A stretch of DNA of 64,000 nt from Liopterus haemorrhoidalis (Eukaryota; Arthropoda; Insecta; Coleoptera; Dytiscidae). Under the pieces are notes generated by a model. It searched no databases and had not been told where the DNA came from. It saw only the letters and a program-made list of their open reading frames with translations. The DNA is taken from assembly GCA_963971575.1 (NCBI GenBank), contig OZ020612.1:69003869-69067868 (forward strand), in the 5' to 3' direction. Position 1 is the stretch's first letter; each line of letters begins with the position of its first letter. Both the position numbers and the translations under genes were made by a program. Positions 54,936 through 64,000 of the stretch are shown here, piece by piece.

Positions 54936-56039
54936 CCCAACAAAATAATTTTTTTATCTTGGTGCCAGAAAAGTAAGAACTGATTTTGGATATTTTTGAT
55001 ATACTGATTCCAAAAATACCTTTTTTTCGTAGCAGCTCTAGTTTTTGAGATACAGATTAATTGATTTTAGTTTTTTATTTAAAAACGGTAAACTTCCTCC
55101 TTGGACAGCAAAGTGGATATACAAAATATCCTTGTTTTTATGTCTTTGGGACAGCAGAGCTAAGGATCAGCACTGGGTTAACAAAAATTGGGTAATTTCC
55201 ATTAAGAAATGTCATAATTCAAGAAAAACAAAACGTTGTCAACGAACCTTTGGTTTGGAGAGAGAAAATTATATTTCCACCCTTGCATATCAAGTTTGGG
55301 CTTATGTAGCAATTTTTGAAGGCTTTAAATCGAGATGGATTTTGTATAGGCTACTTGATACGTAAATTTCCTGGGATTAACTCTGAAAAACTGAATATTT
55401 GATGGTCCTCAGGATAAGGCAACCTACTGAAGATCCACAATCCAATCCAACCGCATCAATGAACGAGATTGAATCTAATTCTTGGTGTTCATTTATTCAA
55501 GTAGTACAAAATTTTCTTGGAAATCATAAGGCAGAGAATTAGTGGAAAATATGCTTTCCAACTTTAATATTCTCGGTTGTATTATGACCACTTAACAGAA
55601 AACCTAGGTGATTTTAGTGAAGAACCGGGGGAAAGATTCCATCAGGACATAAAACTATGGAAGATAGATATCAAGGAAGATAAGATAGCCACATGATGGC
55701 CTACTACTGTTGGAGTCTTCAGAAAGACAGTTCTGGTAAACTCCATGCTAGAAAGTCGTACAAAAGAACAATTTTAAGTGATAAGTGATGAATGTATATT
55801 TATCTACTTTGTGAAATAAATACCTTACTTTGTCTCTTTTGTGTTTGTAACTGGCAGTTGGAGCAAATAACAGTAATAACGTAAAAAATACACAAGTTAA
55901 GAAATAAGATATTTTATTGTAAAAGAGGCCAATATAGCGTATCTCAAAAACTAGATCTGATAGACCAAATCTGACGGCTATTTTGGATTGTGTGCCCAAA
56001 AATTACAGACAGTTAAAAACTCGCAGGCACTAAAATGTC
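54936..56039 (+). pseudogene. Family D transposon remnant, copy 3
   Basis: Begins CCCAACAAAATAATTTTTTT. The frame at 55045-55365 gives KLPPWTAKWIYKISLFLCLW then DSRAKDQHWVNKNWVISIKK, and after frameshifts the RKFPGINSEK and NEIESNSWCSFIQVVQNFLG parts follow as in copy 2. The CLW block is joined directly to PPWTAKW, skipping bases retained in copy 1. The right terminus is cut at about 56039. Confidence 0.72.
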
Positions 56040-56685
56040 GTAAAAGTTTTTATGAAACCATTCCCTGGACCATAATTTAGCATCATAGGTATCTTGTTTT
56101 TTATTGGACAAAAGATGTATACATTGTTTTATATAATTTTTTCCCGTTACATTGAGTTGAACCTCTTTTTTCTATCACCCCTGAAACACCGTCAGGCCAG
56201 ATATTTTTGGCACCTACCTCTTATATAGATACTTTCGTGGCAATACACAAATGCTGAACTGAGAAAAGCATTGATGATTCAGAATTCGATTTAATATGCA
56301 TCGGTGTTGATTGTATTGGTAAATATTCACATGTTTAATATGTCCTAACAGATGACTTATTGTGCGCAAATGAGAACAATTTCAAAGTGCTAATGCATAG
56401 AAAGTTGAAAGTTACTTAAATTTTGTCACTTAGAGAAATTTATAATTGAAAGTTACTATTTGAATTGTAAATATTATGTATGTATTGTAATATTTTGTTC
56501 CTTAAATATTGAATAGTAAAAACCATTTAGTATAACAATTTTCTGCTTTTTATTAATGTCATTATTTCATTATTTCTCCAAATAAGTCTGGAACTAACAA
56601 TTGAAAACTGACACGCTTGAATACGCTGTCTGATGGTCAAATATTGTACTAGACACTCTAGTACTGTTTGAACTTATTACGTATG
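56040..56685. other. No gene recognised
   Basis: AT-rich; nothing supportable. Confidence 0.35.
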
Positions 56686-56689
56686 TTTT

Positions 56690-56980
56690 AGTGTTGAATT
56701 TTTGTAAAAACACTCAATTGACTGTAGTTAGCACGTCTGTTATCCTTAATAATTCTTTTCAATGCACGTTTGTCATTGTCCGTCAGTGTAGTTTTCTTCA
56801 CGTACTGGGGCTTTGGAGCAACTGAACCACTTGTTTTGTACAATTTTACAATATTTCTAATACTGTATCTTGACAAACTTAATAATTTTCCGATTTCGGA
56901 ATTGGTTTTTCCTGTTTTTGCCAAAGTACACAATGATTAACCGAATTTTTTCGTCAGTAGCTTTGCCTCTGCCCATGTTT
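56690..56980 (-). pseudogene. Tc1-like transposase, N-terminal fragment
   Basis: The minus strand reads MGRGKATDEKIRLIIV (from about 56975), then, after a frameshift, LAKTGKTNSEIGKLLSLSRY and SIRNIVKLYKTSGSVAPKPQ, followed by LTDNDKRALKRIIKDNRRAN. This is the paired helix-turn-helix of Tc1-like transposases with the basic link between subdomains. The DD34E core is absent. No terminal repeats were recognised nearby. It need not belong with the Tc1 C-terminus at 16276-16766. Confidence 0.8.
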
Positions 56981-56999
56981 TAAAATTATTTAGACTTAA

Positions 57000-57984
57000 C
57001 ACTTTTAATACATCACAGTCAATAAACAAACTTTGTTTTCCAACGCCTACTACGCATAGCTACCGCAAAAACCCAGTTATTTTATATACAGTACAAGAAT
57101 ATATGAACTCAAAAAATACGTTTGTTTTACGAATATTATTTTTATAATCACAAATTAAATATTACGGAATAAATTTTGACCCCTTTGCTTCTAATATGAT
57201 TATATTGTCAAAAAATGTACAAAGCAGCATTTACTTTTACTTATTATATAATAATTTGTAAAGAAGCTGAATATTTCATAGCCGGGCCAACTGAAAGTGG
57301 ACAGGGCTCGTATATCGGAAAAATTTCTGTACATATTTAGTATTATAATTTAAGTTGAGGGTTGAAGGTTATGTTAGGGGTTGTAGGTTTAAATTACGTG
57401 CAAAATCACCCTATCGTGCGGGCAGAGTTCATATTACACACCTATTTAGGCGGTCAACAGTTTGTATTGATTTTCACTATTCTAATTACTAAAGAGACTT
57501 TCTTTCATGCAATGCTAACGGTTGCCGCATTTCAGAAACCCCGTTTTACCAAAACCTTCGTGCTTCGTGAATTTAATATACCCCCTGAAGAAATTAAACA
57601 ACCCTGTTTTCAGGATAAATAAATAATGAAGCATTTGAATAACAAATTTAAGAAGTTGGCTATAAATTTTTTATGTGCGAAGAAAGGATTGTGATTTTAA
57701 GTTTTTGAAGGAATTTTTACTTGTGAGTACTTACAGATCAAAGACCTCAGAAATGAATAAATTAATTGAAATATTAAATAAATAATAATAACATGTTCCC
57801 AGATAGAGCATAAGGGCAGGTATGTTCTCCTTTTCTAGACCTTTGGCTATTGAGAACTGACAAATAACTGAAGTGACGCCTAGCGGAATATTTTGGAACT
57901 AACGGAATAGGATTTTGTTGCATGGCTCATTTAATTGCATTGTTTGTATGTGTTAAAGTGAAGAACACTTTAATAAAATGTCTT
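57000..57984. other. No gene assigned
   Basis: An 86-codon frame at 57362-57622 begins KVMLGVVGLNYVQNHPIVRA and has no domain I recognise; the sequence looks like a transposon-derived leader rather than a gene. The rest is AT-rich. Confidence 0.35.
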
Positions 57985-58018
57985 TAAAATCGCAACAGAA
58001 AATTAACTGCAATGTGAA

Positions 58019-59123
58019 TTGTTGTGTATCAAATGGCAAATGTCAAAAATATCCTATTCCAATCGGCATTTTGTAAGCTACAATAAAAAAAAAAATCGGG
58101 AAAAAACTTGTATATATTTACCTGTAGAAGCTAAAGAAATTGTGGCCAATGTGTATTTATATTTAAGGAACCGCAAAAACAAACAAGCGGCATTAGAAGA
58201 GACAAGCAAGGCAACGAAAGTAGCGATGACAACAGTATGGAATATTGTAAATAAATCCATTGATAGGAGAAGAAAACGAAAGGATTCAGGCATATCAAAA
58301 TGTTTGGATGGTTTCCAGAAAGATGTAATACGGCAAAAAATTTACGGCAAAAAGGTCAATAATTTATTTAGATGAAACTTGGTACGACACACATGAAACA
58401 AACTCAAAAGGTTGGGTGGATACGTCAAATAAATGTCAAACAAGAGCACCGTCTAATAAAGGTAAACGTATTACGATACTTCATGCAGGTTCTGAAACTG
58501 GATGGATACCGAATACACTCTTGCTTTCTGCGAAAAATATCAAAGATTCTAGACTCGACTACCATGACGATACCACGGCGGAAATGTTCGAAAACTGGTT
58601 CGAAAATAAATTACTCCCGAATATACCGGCTAACAGTGTTATTGTTATGGACAATGCAAGTTACCATAGTCGGCAACTAAATAAAGTACCGAATAGTGCA
58701 AACAGTAAGAAGGAAATCCAAGACTTTTTATATAAAAATTATATTTACTTTGAAGAAAGTTATAAAAAAAATTGTTTAATTAAATTATTAAAAAGTTATA
58801 GTTTTTCTAAAGAATATGTTTGCGATAATATTGCTCAATGCAAAGGACACACAGTTTTACGACTACCTCCATATTATTGTATATTCAATCCTATTGAACA
58901 AATGTGGAGTCAGTTAAAGGCGAGAATAAAACGGAATAATGTTTCTCCCACTTTAAACGGCACTGTGATAGAACTTATAAAAAAAGAAGTGGAAAATATC
59001 CCTGTAGATAGTTGGAAAAATTGTGTAAATCATGTTATTAAAACTGAGGACAGTTATATTCAAATAGAACGTACTATAATCATTAATTTAGAGACTGATT
59101 CAGAGAATGATTTGGACTTGTAA
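58019..59123 (+). pseudogene. Sailor-like (IS630-Tc1-mariner, near DD82E) transposase
   Basis: The upstream frame (58019-58375) carries an N-terminal helix-turn-helix: YLPVEAKEIVANVYLYLRNR, then ETSKATKVAMTTVWNIVNKS. The downstream frame, open from about 58356 to 59123, has the catalytic domain: YLDETWYDTH (first aspartate, 58371), GKRITILHAGSETGWIPN, VIVMDNASYHSR (second aspartate) and YYCIFNPIEQMWSQLK (glutamate). Second D and E are separated by 81 residues, close to the DD82E spacing given for the Sailor group. All three acidic residues are intact. The frames differ, and about 60 residues normally between the helix-turn-helix and DETW appear deleted at about 58335-58355, so the enzyme is broken. 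An arthropod-wide family resembles it strongly. Terminal repeats were not found. Confidence 0.88.
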
Positions 59124-59448
59124 GATTTTTTTTTTTTATCTTAAACTTTATTTAATCTAAAATTTATTTTATTGTAATGTTGTAAATACTAATTTTAATG
59201 TTTTAAATTTAATTATAAGTTCTATAAATTAATTGTATTTATAATAAAAATAAAGTTTATTTTGATGATATCTTATGTTTATTTCTTGTTACAATTGTGT
59301 CATTACATGGTGTAATGTAATTTATACCTGATAAATCTCTGGCTAGTTTATGGGTACAAACAAGGGATTAGAGTTATTTGTAATTACCACCCACTGTGTT
59401 TAGGACCATAAGTAGATAGTCACTACTTTTTATCGTGAATAGACTATA
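59124..59448. other. Trailer of the Sailor-like element
   Basis: Poly-T after the stop, several AATAAA polyadenylation-type signals (near 59240-59260) and AT-rich sequence. No inverted terminus matched the upstream side. Confidence 0.35.
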
Positions 59449-59919
59449 CCCAGCAAACATTTTTATACGGGCCAGTACTGTTGAAGCACATACTCCCCGG
59501 CATTGAAAGTAAGGGGCCAGTACCCCGGTATCCCCGTGGCTGTAGCTGGCCCATTGGCGTATCTATTGCCGGCCCAGCAGCGGTAAAAAGCAGAATAATC
59601 GCATTAAATGCTGGTAAAGTACTTCGTATAGCACTCCTCCTATACGAAATACAAATGTGAAGTATATTATTAATACTGGAAGAAGGAGGTTGTACGGGTT
59701 GCGGACAGCAATGAAAACTAATCAAATTAGCTGACAAGTTTCGAATAAGTTTTATTCTTCATCGGAGCTTGTATTGTCTGCATTTAAGTAGAAATGTTTT
59801 TCTATTGTAGAGCGATGCCACATTATTAATACTGGCGTTGCACAAGCTTTTGGAGCCTGCAATTTACCAACAGAAAAGCAGTTTGCCGGCATTCAGCCGA
59901 TGGTGGATTGTTTGTTGGG
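59449..59919 (+). mobile_element. Family E element, complete copy with nested insert
   Basis: Ends CCCAGCAAACAT on the left and, inverted, CCCAACAAACAATCC on the right, with TA outside both. It has CCCCGGCATTGAAAGTAAGG, GTACCCCGGTATCCCCGTGG, TTGCCGGCCCAGCAGCGG and the AATACTGGCGTTGCACAAG part, as at 37334 and 63637. A nested insert interrupts it at 59680-59821. Confidence 0.75.
59680..59821 (+). mobile_element. Single-arm relative of the 12744 hairpin, with 14-bp duplication
   Basis: AGGTTGTACGGGTTGCGGAC and TTATTCTTCATCGGAGCT correspond to one arm of the hairpin at 12744-12986. The direct repeat ATTATTAATACTGG lies at 59666-59679 and 59822-59835 and is single in the other family E copies, so it is a true target duplication. 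Confidence 0.8.
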
Positions 59920-59921
59920 TA

Positions 59922-60857
59922 CCTTGTTAAAAATTTCATCCGCGAACGAAGCTACTGATTGCTGTTCTTAATTGATAATTGACTTATTGTTAATGAGTAA
60001 TTAACAAGTTTAATTTCTCCAATAAATTCCGCTTCGTTTGTGCATAAATGAAATGAATTACCCCTAGAGTAATTTAAAAAAACAGCGAACATGCTATTCT
60101 TTCATGTGTGCAAGTGCCAATATTAATAACAAATTCAGTAGTAAGTGAAAATATATTCAGGACAAATTGTTTTTACAGCATAATAACAGCTTTAATAAGT
60201 CTAAAAATGCAGTTACAAGTTGTTTAAAAACCATTAGATTCAATCAACCACTTTCAAATATTTTAGACGTCTCTTTAAAACTAAATTATGAAAATCAGCA
60301 ACATGATAAGTATTCAAAGTGTTTTTTTGGTATCGTTCGTGGCTTTGAAAGGTGATGTTTTTGACCAATCTAGGTTCTAGTATCGGGGTTTGTATCTCGC
60401 GTGTTATACATCTGTAAATATGATGTAAATTATTTTCATATTAGAGTTTGGTGCGTTGCCTTGCAACGTCGGCGTCACTAAGCGTCTGTTGGCGTCGCGT
60501 GCACACTGCGGGCGTTTGGGCTCATTAATTACATGAAAATATAAATTAAATAATTCTTCACCAGTAACTACATGCTGAGGAAATAATAAAGTAAAATAAT
60601 ATGTATTATTATGAGGAATTTTAATATGACTTGTGGTTGTACTTGCTACTTATGATGGTTGGAAGTAACACACGCCAGAACAATGAAATGAATCGCCATT
60701 TTTATTTACGTTACTTATAAAAAAAAATATGAACAAATGAACAAATATTACTTAAATGTTATCAGTACACAATAATTTATTTCGCTTGTAAAAATTATAC
60801 AAATTGCATTATTGAACCGTTTTGCAAATCTAATTAGTAATTTTTAGGATTTTGTAG
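59922..60857. other. No gene recognised
   Basis: AT-rich with a GC-richer patch near 60450-60530. At 60838-60862 the family B terminus phrase TTTTTAGGATTTTGTAGGTA appears and is then interrupted by the hAT element. Confidence 0.35.
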
Positions 60858-60865
60858 GTATGAAG

Positions 60866-61959
60866 TAGAGATGGGAATTTCGGCTCAGTTTGCGGAACCG
60901 GATCAGTGGAGGTCGTTCAGTTTGTTGAGCCGGTTCATTGATCCGGCTCAGTGATCCGGTTAAGTAAACATGTCTCCGAAACACAGGACGGTCGTTAGTT
61001 CGTAGGTAGAAAGTCGCTTAGAGCCGGTTCTTGCAATATATGAACTGTAAATATGATCCAGAGACACAGGTCGGTCGGTTGTTCGGTCGTAGGTAGAACG
61101 TCGTTTACAGCCGGCTCTTGCTTAGAGCCAATTCTTGCAATATATGAACTGTAAACATGATCCCGAGACGCAGGTCGGTCGGTCGTTCGGTCGTTGGTAG
61201 AACGTCGCTTAGAGCCGACTCTTGTTTAGAGCCGGTTCTTGTAAACATGATCCCGAGACACAGGTCGGTCGGTCGTTCGGTTGTAGGTAGAACGTCGCTT
61301 AGAGCCGACTCTTGCTCAGAGCCGGTTCTTGTAAACATGATCCCGAGACACAGGTCGGTCGGTCGTTCGGTAGAACGTCGCTTAGAGCTTAGAGGTAGAA
61401 CGTCGCTTAGAGCCGACTCTTGCTTAGAGCCGGTTCTTTTAAACATGATCCCGAGACACAGGTCAGTCAGTTGCCGGTCGTTCGGTCGTAGGTAGAACGT
61501 CGCTTAGCCCCGACTCTTATCTAACATTTTTGAAACAAGCAATTCACTTTATGTAGCTACTGTATTTTAAACCAGATGTGTTAAGTTTATGGCGATGTTT
61601 ATTGCCCTTATAAATCGGACATCTGGGATTTGGGCAATATTTTTAATATTTTTATATAGTATGGTTGTAAGAAAATACAGACAAACCCTATTAGTTTCAA
61701 ATAAACTGCCCTACAAATTGATGACAAAATACACTTTATGATAATACATTACAAGCCAAGTTCTCGCGAAGTTCAACATGACATCGATCCAGATCACTCC
61801 GGTCACAGTTCACAATCGCCCGACCAATCGTATCCTTGAAACTTGAAACTATACAGTGAGCCGTGAGCCGCCTCATTTCAATTTGGTGAACCGTGTCACT
61901 TCGGTCAGTGTACTGAGCCGGCTCAGTGAGCCGGTTCGTTCATCAACGACCCATCTCTA
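60866..61959. mobile_element. 1,094-bp non-autonomous hAT element
   Basis: Termini TAGAGATGGG and exact complement CCCATCTCTA, with a perfect 8-bp target duplication GTATGAAG (60858-60865 and 61960-61967). Subterminal GGCTCAGTGAGCCGGTTC palindromes occur at both sides. No transposase. It inserted in a family B terminus. Overlapping opposite frames at 61105-61495 come from the internal tandem repeat. Confidence 0.94.
60985..61510. repeat. Tandem repeat of about 85-105 bp inside the hAT element
   Basis: Six units built of GATCCCGAGACACAGGTCGG, GTCGGTCGTTCGGTCG, GTAGAACGTCGCTTAGAGCC and GACTCTTGCTTAGAGCCGG; unit length varies. High in CpG compared with the window. Confidence 0.88.
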
Positions 61960-61967
61960 GTATGAAG

Positions 61968-62317
61968 GACTTGTGGAAATGCGAGCAAAAGTCAATTCGA
62001 CAACTTTTCACGAAAATATACCTAGTTTCTTTAAATAGAATTTATTTTGAACCTATTATCATATCAGAATATATTAAACAAAGTATTTAATAACATTCAA
62101 CAAGACAGCACGTCAAACTAAAAGGAAATTTTAAATTATATTTCACATTAGACAGACGTTTCCTTAAAATGACTTTCTGACAAAATCACGCTATAATTTT
62201 AGTTTATAAATGTCTGGAAGTCCTAAATAGAAATTCTTGAACATTTCTAATTAGACACTATTTCGGAAAGTCAAATAGTAGGTCACCTATTATAATTTGG
62301 TTTTTGATATTGTATTA
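61968..62317. other. No gene recognised
   Basis: AT-rich; nothing supportable. Confidence 0.35.
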
Positions 62318-63366
62318 GAAAAATTGATGTGAAGTGTGAATTTTCACACATTTCAGGGTTTTGCAGGTATTTAGTAAGTGAATGATGATTATTTGCGATG
62401 CCAAAACAAATTTTATATTAAAATATTTTTTTTGTTAATTTTAATTCGAACGCCTAATACCTTTATTTAGGTTTCTAAATATGTGCAGTATTTTTTTTTA
62501 TATAGCTAGGTTCATTAATAATTTTAAAAATTGCGCCTATGGCTTCCATTGGTTGTTATATTCCGCCCCTCTGATTTCGTGTACATTGAAACAGAATTAA
62601 ATTATAATTTAAACAATTTCCACTGGTTATTAAATTTACGCTTTTAAAAATTAAATGCAACATTTGCCAAAATATAACTAGAATTTTGAAAAAATAATTT
62701 AAACAATATAAAAATTAAAAAAAAAAAACAAAATAATATTGTCTCCTCTCGCAGGGTTCGATCCCATTCGGATCGAGTTACTTGGGTGAAACGCCAGCGT
62801 CAAAACCACTACACCAGCATACACGTTCCATAGTAGCGTGTTACAAAGCTATAACTTGTGTACATTATTAGCAAAAAATCACAAAAAATGCGTTTTTTTT
62901 CCAAAACGTAATCTGATCAAAAATTCCTGTTGTACTATTCCGGTTCACACCAATGTACATTACTTAGAATTTGTTCAGATTTTTAGATAAAACCATCTGG
63001 GCTACAGGGTGTGAGACAAAAATTTTTTTGCACAATTTTGGAAAAATCGCTTCAAAATAATTTATCTTGCAAAAATAAAAATTTGACCGTTTGATCCACG
63101 TACCAAGGGCTTTCATTTGATACCGTACTCAGAATTATAAAATTTTTTTTCGATGAGCACATATTTGTTTATATTTTTAGGGGGATATGTTTTTTAGATG
63201 TTTTAGTATTTTTCCTATGTGCGGGTCAAAGAGTTGTATAAGCATGCCAAATTTCAACTCTCTAGGTTTAGCCGTTTGGCTACAATTTTTAACGCAAAGA
63301 AAGACAGACAGACAGACGACAAAATGACGGTATAAGGGTTTTTTGGTCATACCTACAAAACCCTAA
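62318..63366 (+). mobile_element. Family B repeat, copy B7 (complete)
   Basis: Best reference copy. Order: AAAAATTGATGTGAAGTGTG, terminal hairpin GTGTGAATTTTCACAC, AGGGTTTTGCAGGTATTTAG, AAATTGCGCCTATGGCTTCC, CAATTTCCACTGGTTATTAA, tRNA-like module (minus), GTGTTACAAAGCTATAACTT, TTCCGGTTCACACCAATGTA, CATCTGGGCTACAGGGTGTG, CAAGGGCTTTCATTTGATAC, GGGGGATATGTTTTTTAGAT, GTTTAGCCGTTTGGCTACAA, a short (GACA)n tract, and CATACCTACAAAACCCTAAA. No open frame is credible. Confidence 0.9.
62751..62822 (-). other. tRNA-Glu-like module of B7
   Basis: Minus strand TGGTGTAGTGGTTTTGACGC, TGGCGTTTCACCCAAG and B-box GGGATCGAACCC. Close to the modules of B2 and B3. Confidence 0.65.
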
Positions 63367-63636
63367 ATATTACAGAAAATTGTTATCTGATCTATTATAT
63401 TATCGAGCGATAAGATTTTTACAATTAAAAATATTGTATTTGATAGATAAAAAATTGCTGCAAATTTTCATGTATAGTTTATTATTAATTTTTTGTTATT
63501 AAGTTTGCTTCAGAAAAACTAACTTGCTAAGAAGAGTCACATCTTATTTTATTAGGTAAACTAATTATGTTCCCTATTTATGAAACAAAATATTTACTAT
63601 TTTTTATTACTATCCAACTATTATTACTAGAACTAA
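63367..63636. other. No gene recognised
   Basis: AT-rich; nothing supportable. Confidence 0.35.
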
Positions 63637-64000
63637 CCCAGCAAACATTCAACTAACGGCCGAATGCTGGCAAACTGCTTTTATGTTGGTAAATTACTGG
63701 CACCAAAAGTAAGTGCAACGCCAGTATTAATAATGTACTTCACATTTGTATTTCGCATTCCGCCTATACGAAGTACTTTACCAGCATTTTATAAGCACTC
63801 TTCTTCACTCATACTATTTACTTAAAACCATCAGAAATAAATCTTGCAACTAATGCGATTATTTTGCACTTTACCGTTGCTGGGCCAGCAACTGATACAT
63901 CAATGGGCCAGTAACGGCCACGGGGACACCGGGGTACTGGCCCATTACTTTCAATGCCGGGGAGTATGTGCTTTACCAGTACTGGCCCGTATAAAAATGT
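63637..64000 (-). mobile_element. Family E element, cut by the window end
   Basis: Begins CCCAGCAAACATTCAACTAA and reads as the inverse of 59449-59919: GCCAGTATTAATAATGTACT, CTTTACCAGCATTTTATAAG, TTGCTGGGCCAGCAAC and GGGGTACTGGCCCATTACTT, up to CGTATAAAAATGT at 64000, just short of its expected end. Lacks the insert found at 59680, so it shows the empty site. Confidence 0.78.

Noticed and set aside
57362..57622. 86-codon frame considered as a small gene
   Set aside because: No recognisable domain, no clear start context, and lies between two transposase remnants; left unassigned.
61105..61495. Overlapping 112- and 113-codon frames on both strands
   Set aside because: Both arise from the CpG-rich tandem repeat of the hAT element; antiparallel open frames over a repeat are expected.

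Overview
The window looks like a repeat-rich intergenic or intronic stretch of an AT-rich arthropod genome, most likely an insect. This rests on the composition, on eukaryotic transposon families typical of insects (mariner, Tc1, Sailor-like, pogo/Tigger, hAT, Copia, non-LTR retrotransposons), on tRNA-derived SINE-type sequences, and on the absence of any bacterial-style gene packing. I found no convincing host protein-coding gene. Nearly everything recognisable is a mobile element, a deletion derivative, or a tandem array inside one.

Layout. 0-13 kb: repeat family A ((GTCT)n-bearing), a LINE scrap, a 1.3-kb foldback element built from tandem subrepeats, a 974-bp hAT element, a mariner N-terminal remnant, a perfect-looking inverted dimer of family A, a wrecked pogo/jerky-type transposase carrying a nested hAT MITE, a 41-bp minisatellite, and a long hairpin. 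13-22 kb: a tRNA-Arg-like SINE, family B copies, a CpG-richer unique island, family D (transposon remnant split by a Tc1 deletion derivative), a pogo-like MITE inside family A, a Tigger-like MITE, and a hAT MITE with an internal minisatellite. 22-38 kb: two LINE C-terminal remnants, a second subrepeat foldback element, two inverted family B copies around a mariner fragment, another mariner remnant with a nested hAT MITE, and a broken THAP domain. 38-50 kb: a 971-bp Tigger-like element beside a hAT MITE, family D again, another unique GC-richer island, a chimeric family B copy, and a young, internally deleted Copia element with near-identical LTRs, a 5-bp target duplication and an intact RNase H reading frame. 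50-64 kb: a tandem repeat, a PIF/Harbinger-like MITE, a LINE reverse transcriptase, family D copy 3, a Tc1 N-terminal scrap, a Sailor-like DDE transposase pseudogene, a 1.1-kb hAT element with long internal repeats, a complete family B copy and family E.

The most interesting signal is family B, a dispersed repeat of about 1 kb. In every copy long enough to judge, the same internal position holds a tRNA-like module with Pol III A-box and B-box matches, always in the same orientation. The module differs between copies: tRNA-Glu-like in three, unrelated in four. Other points of interest are one 40-bp minisatellite shared by several hAT MITE families with different termini, and the RNase-H-only mini-Copia.

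All family labels A-F are local names for repeats recognised by comparing copies inside this window. Nothing was searched against databases.
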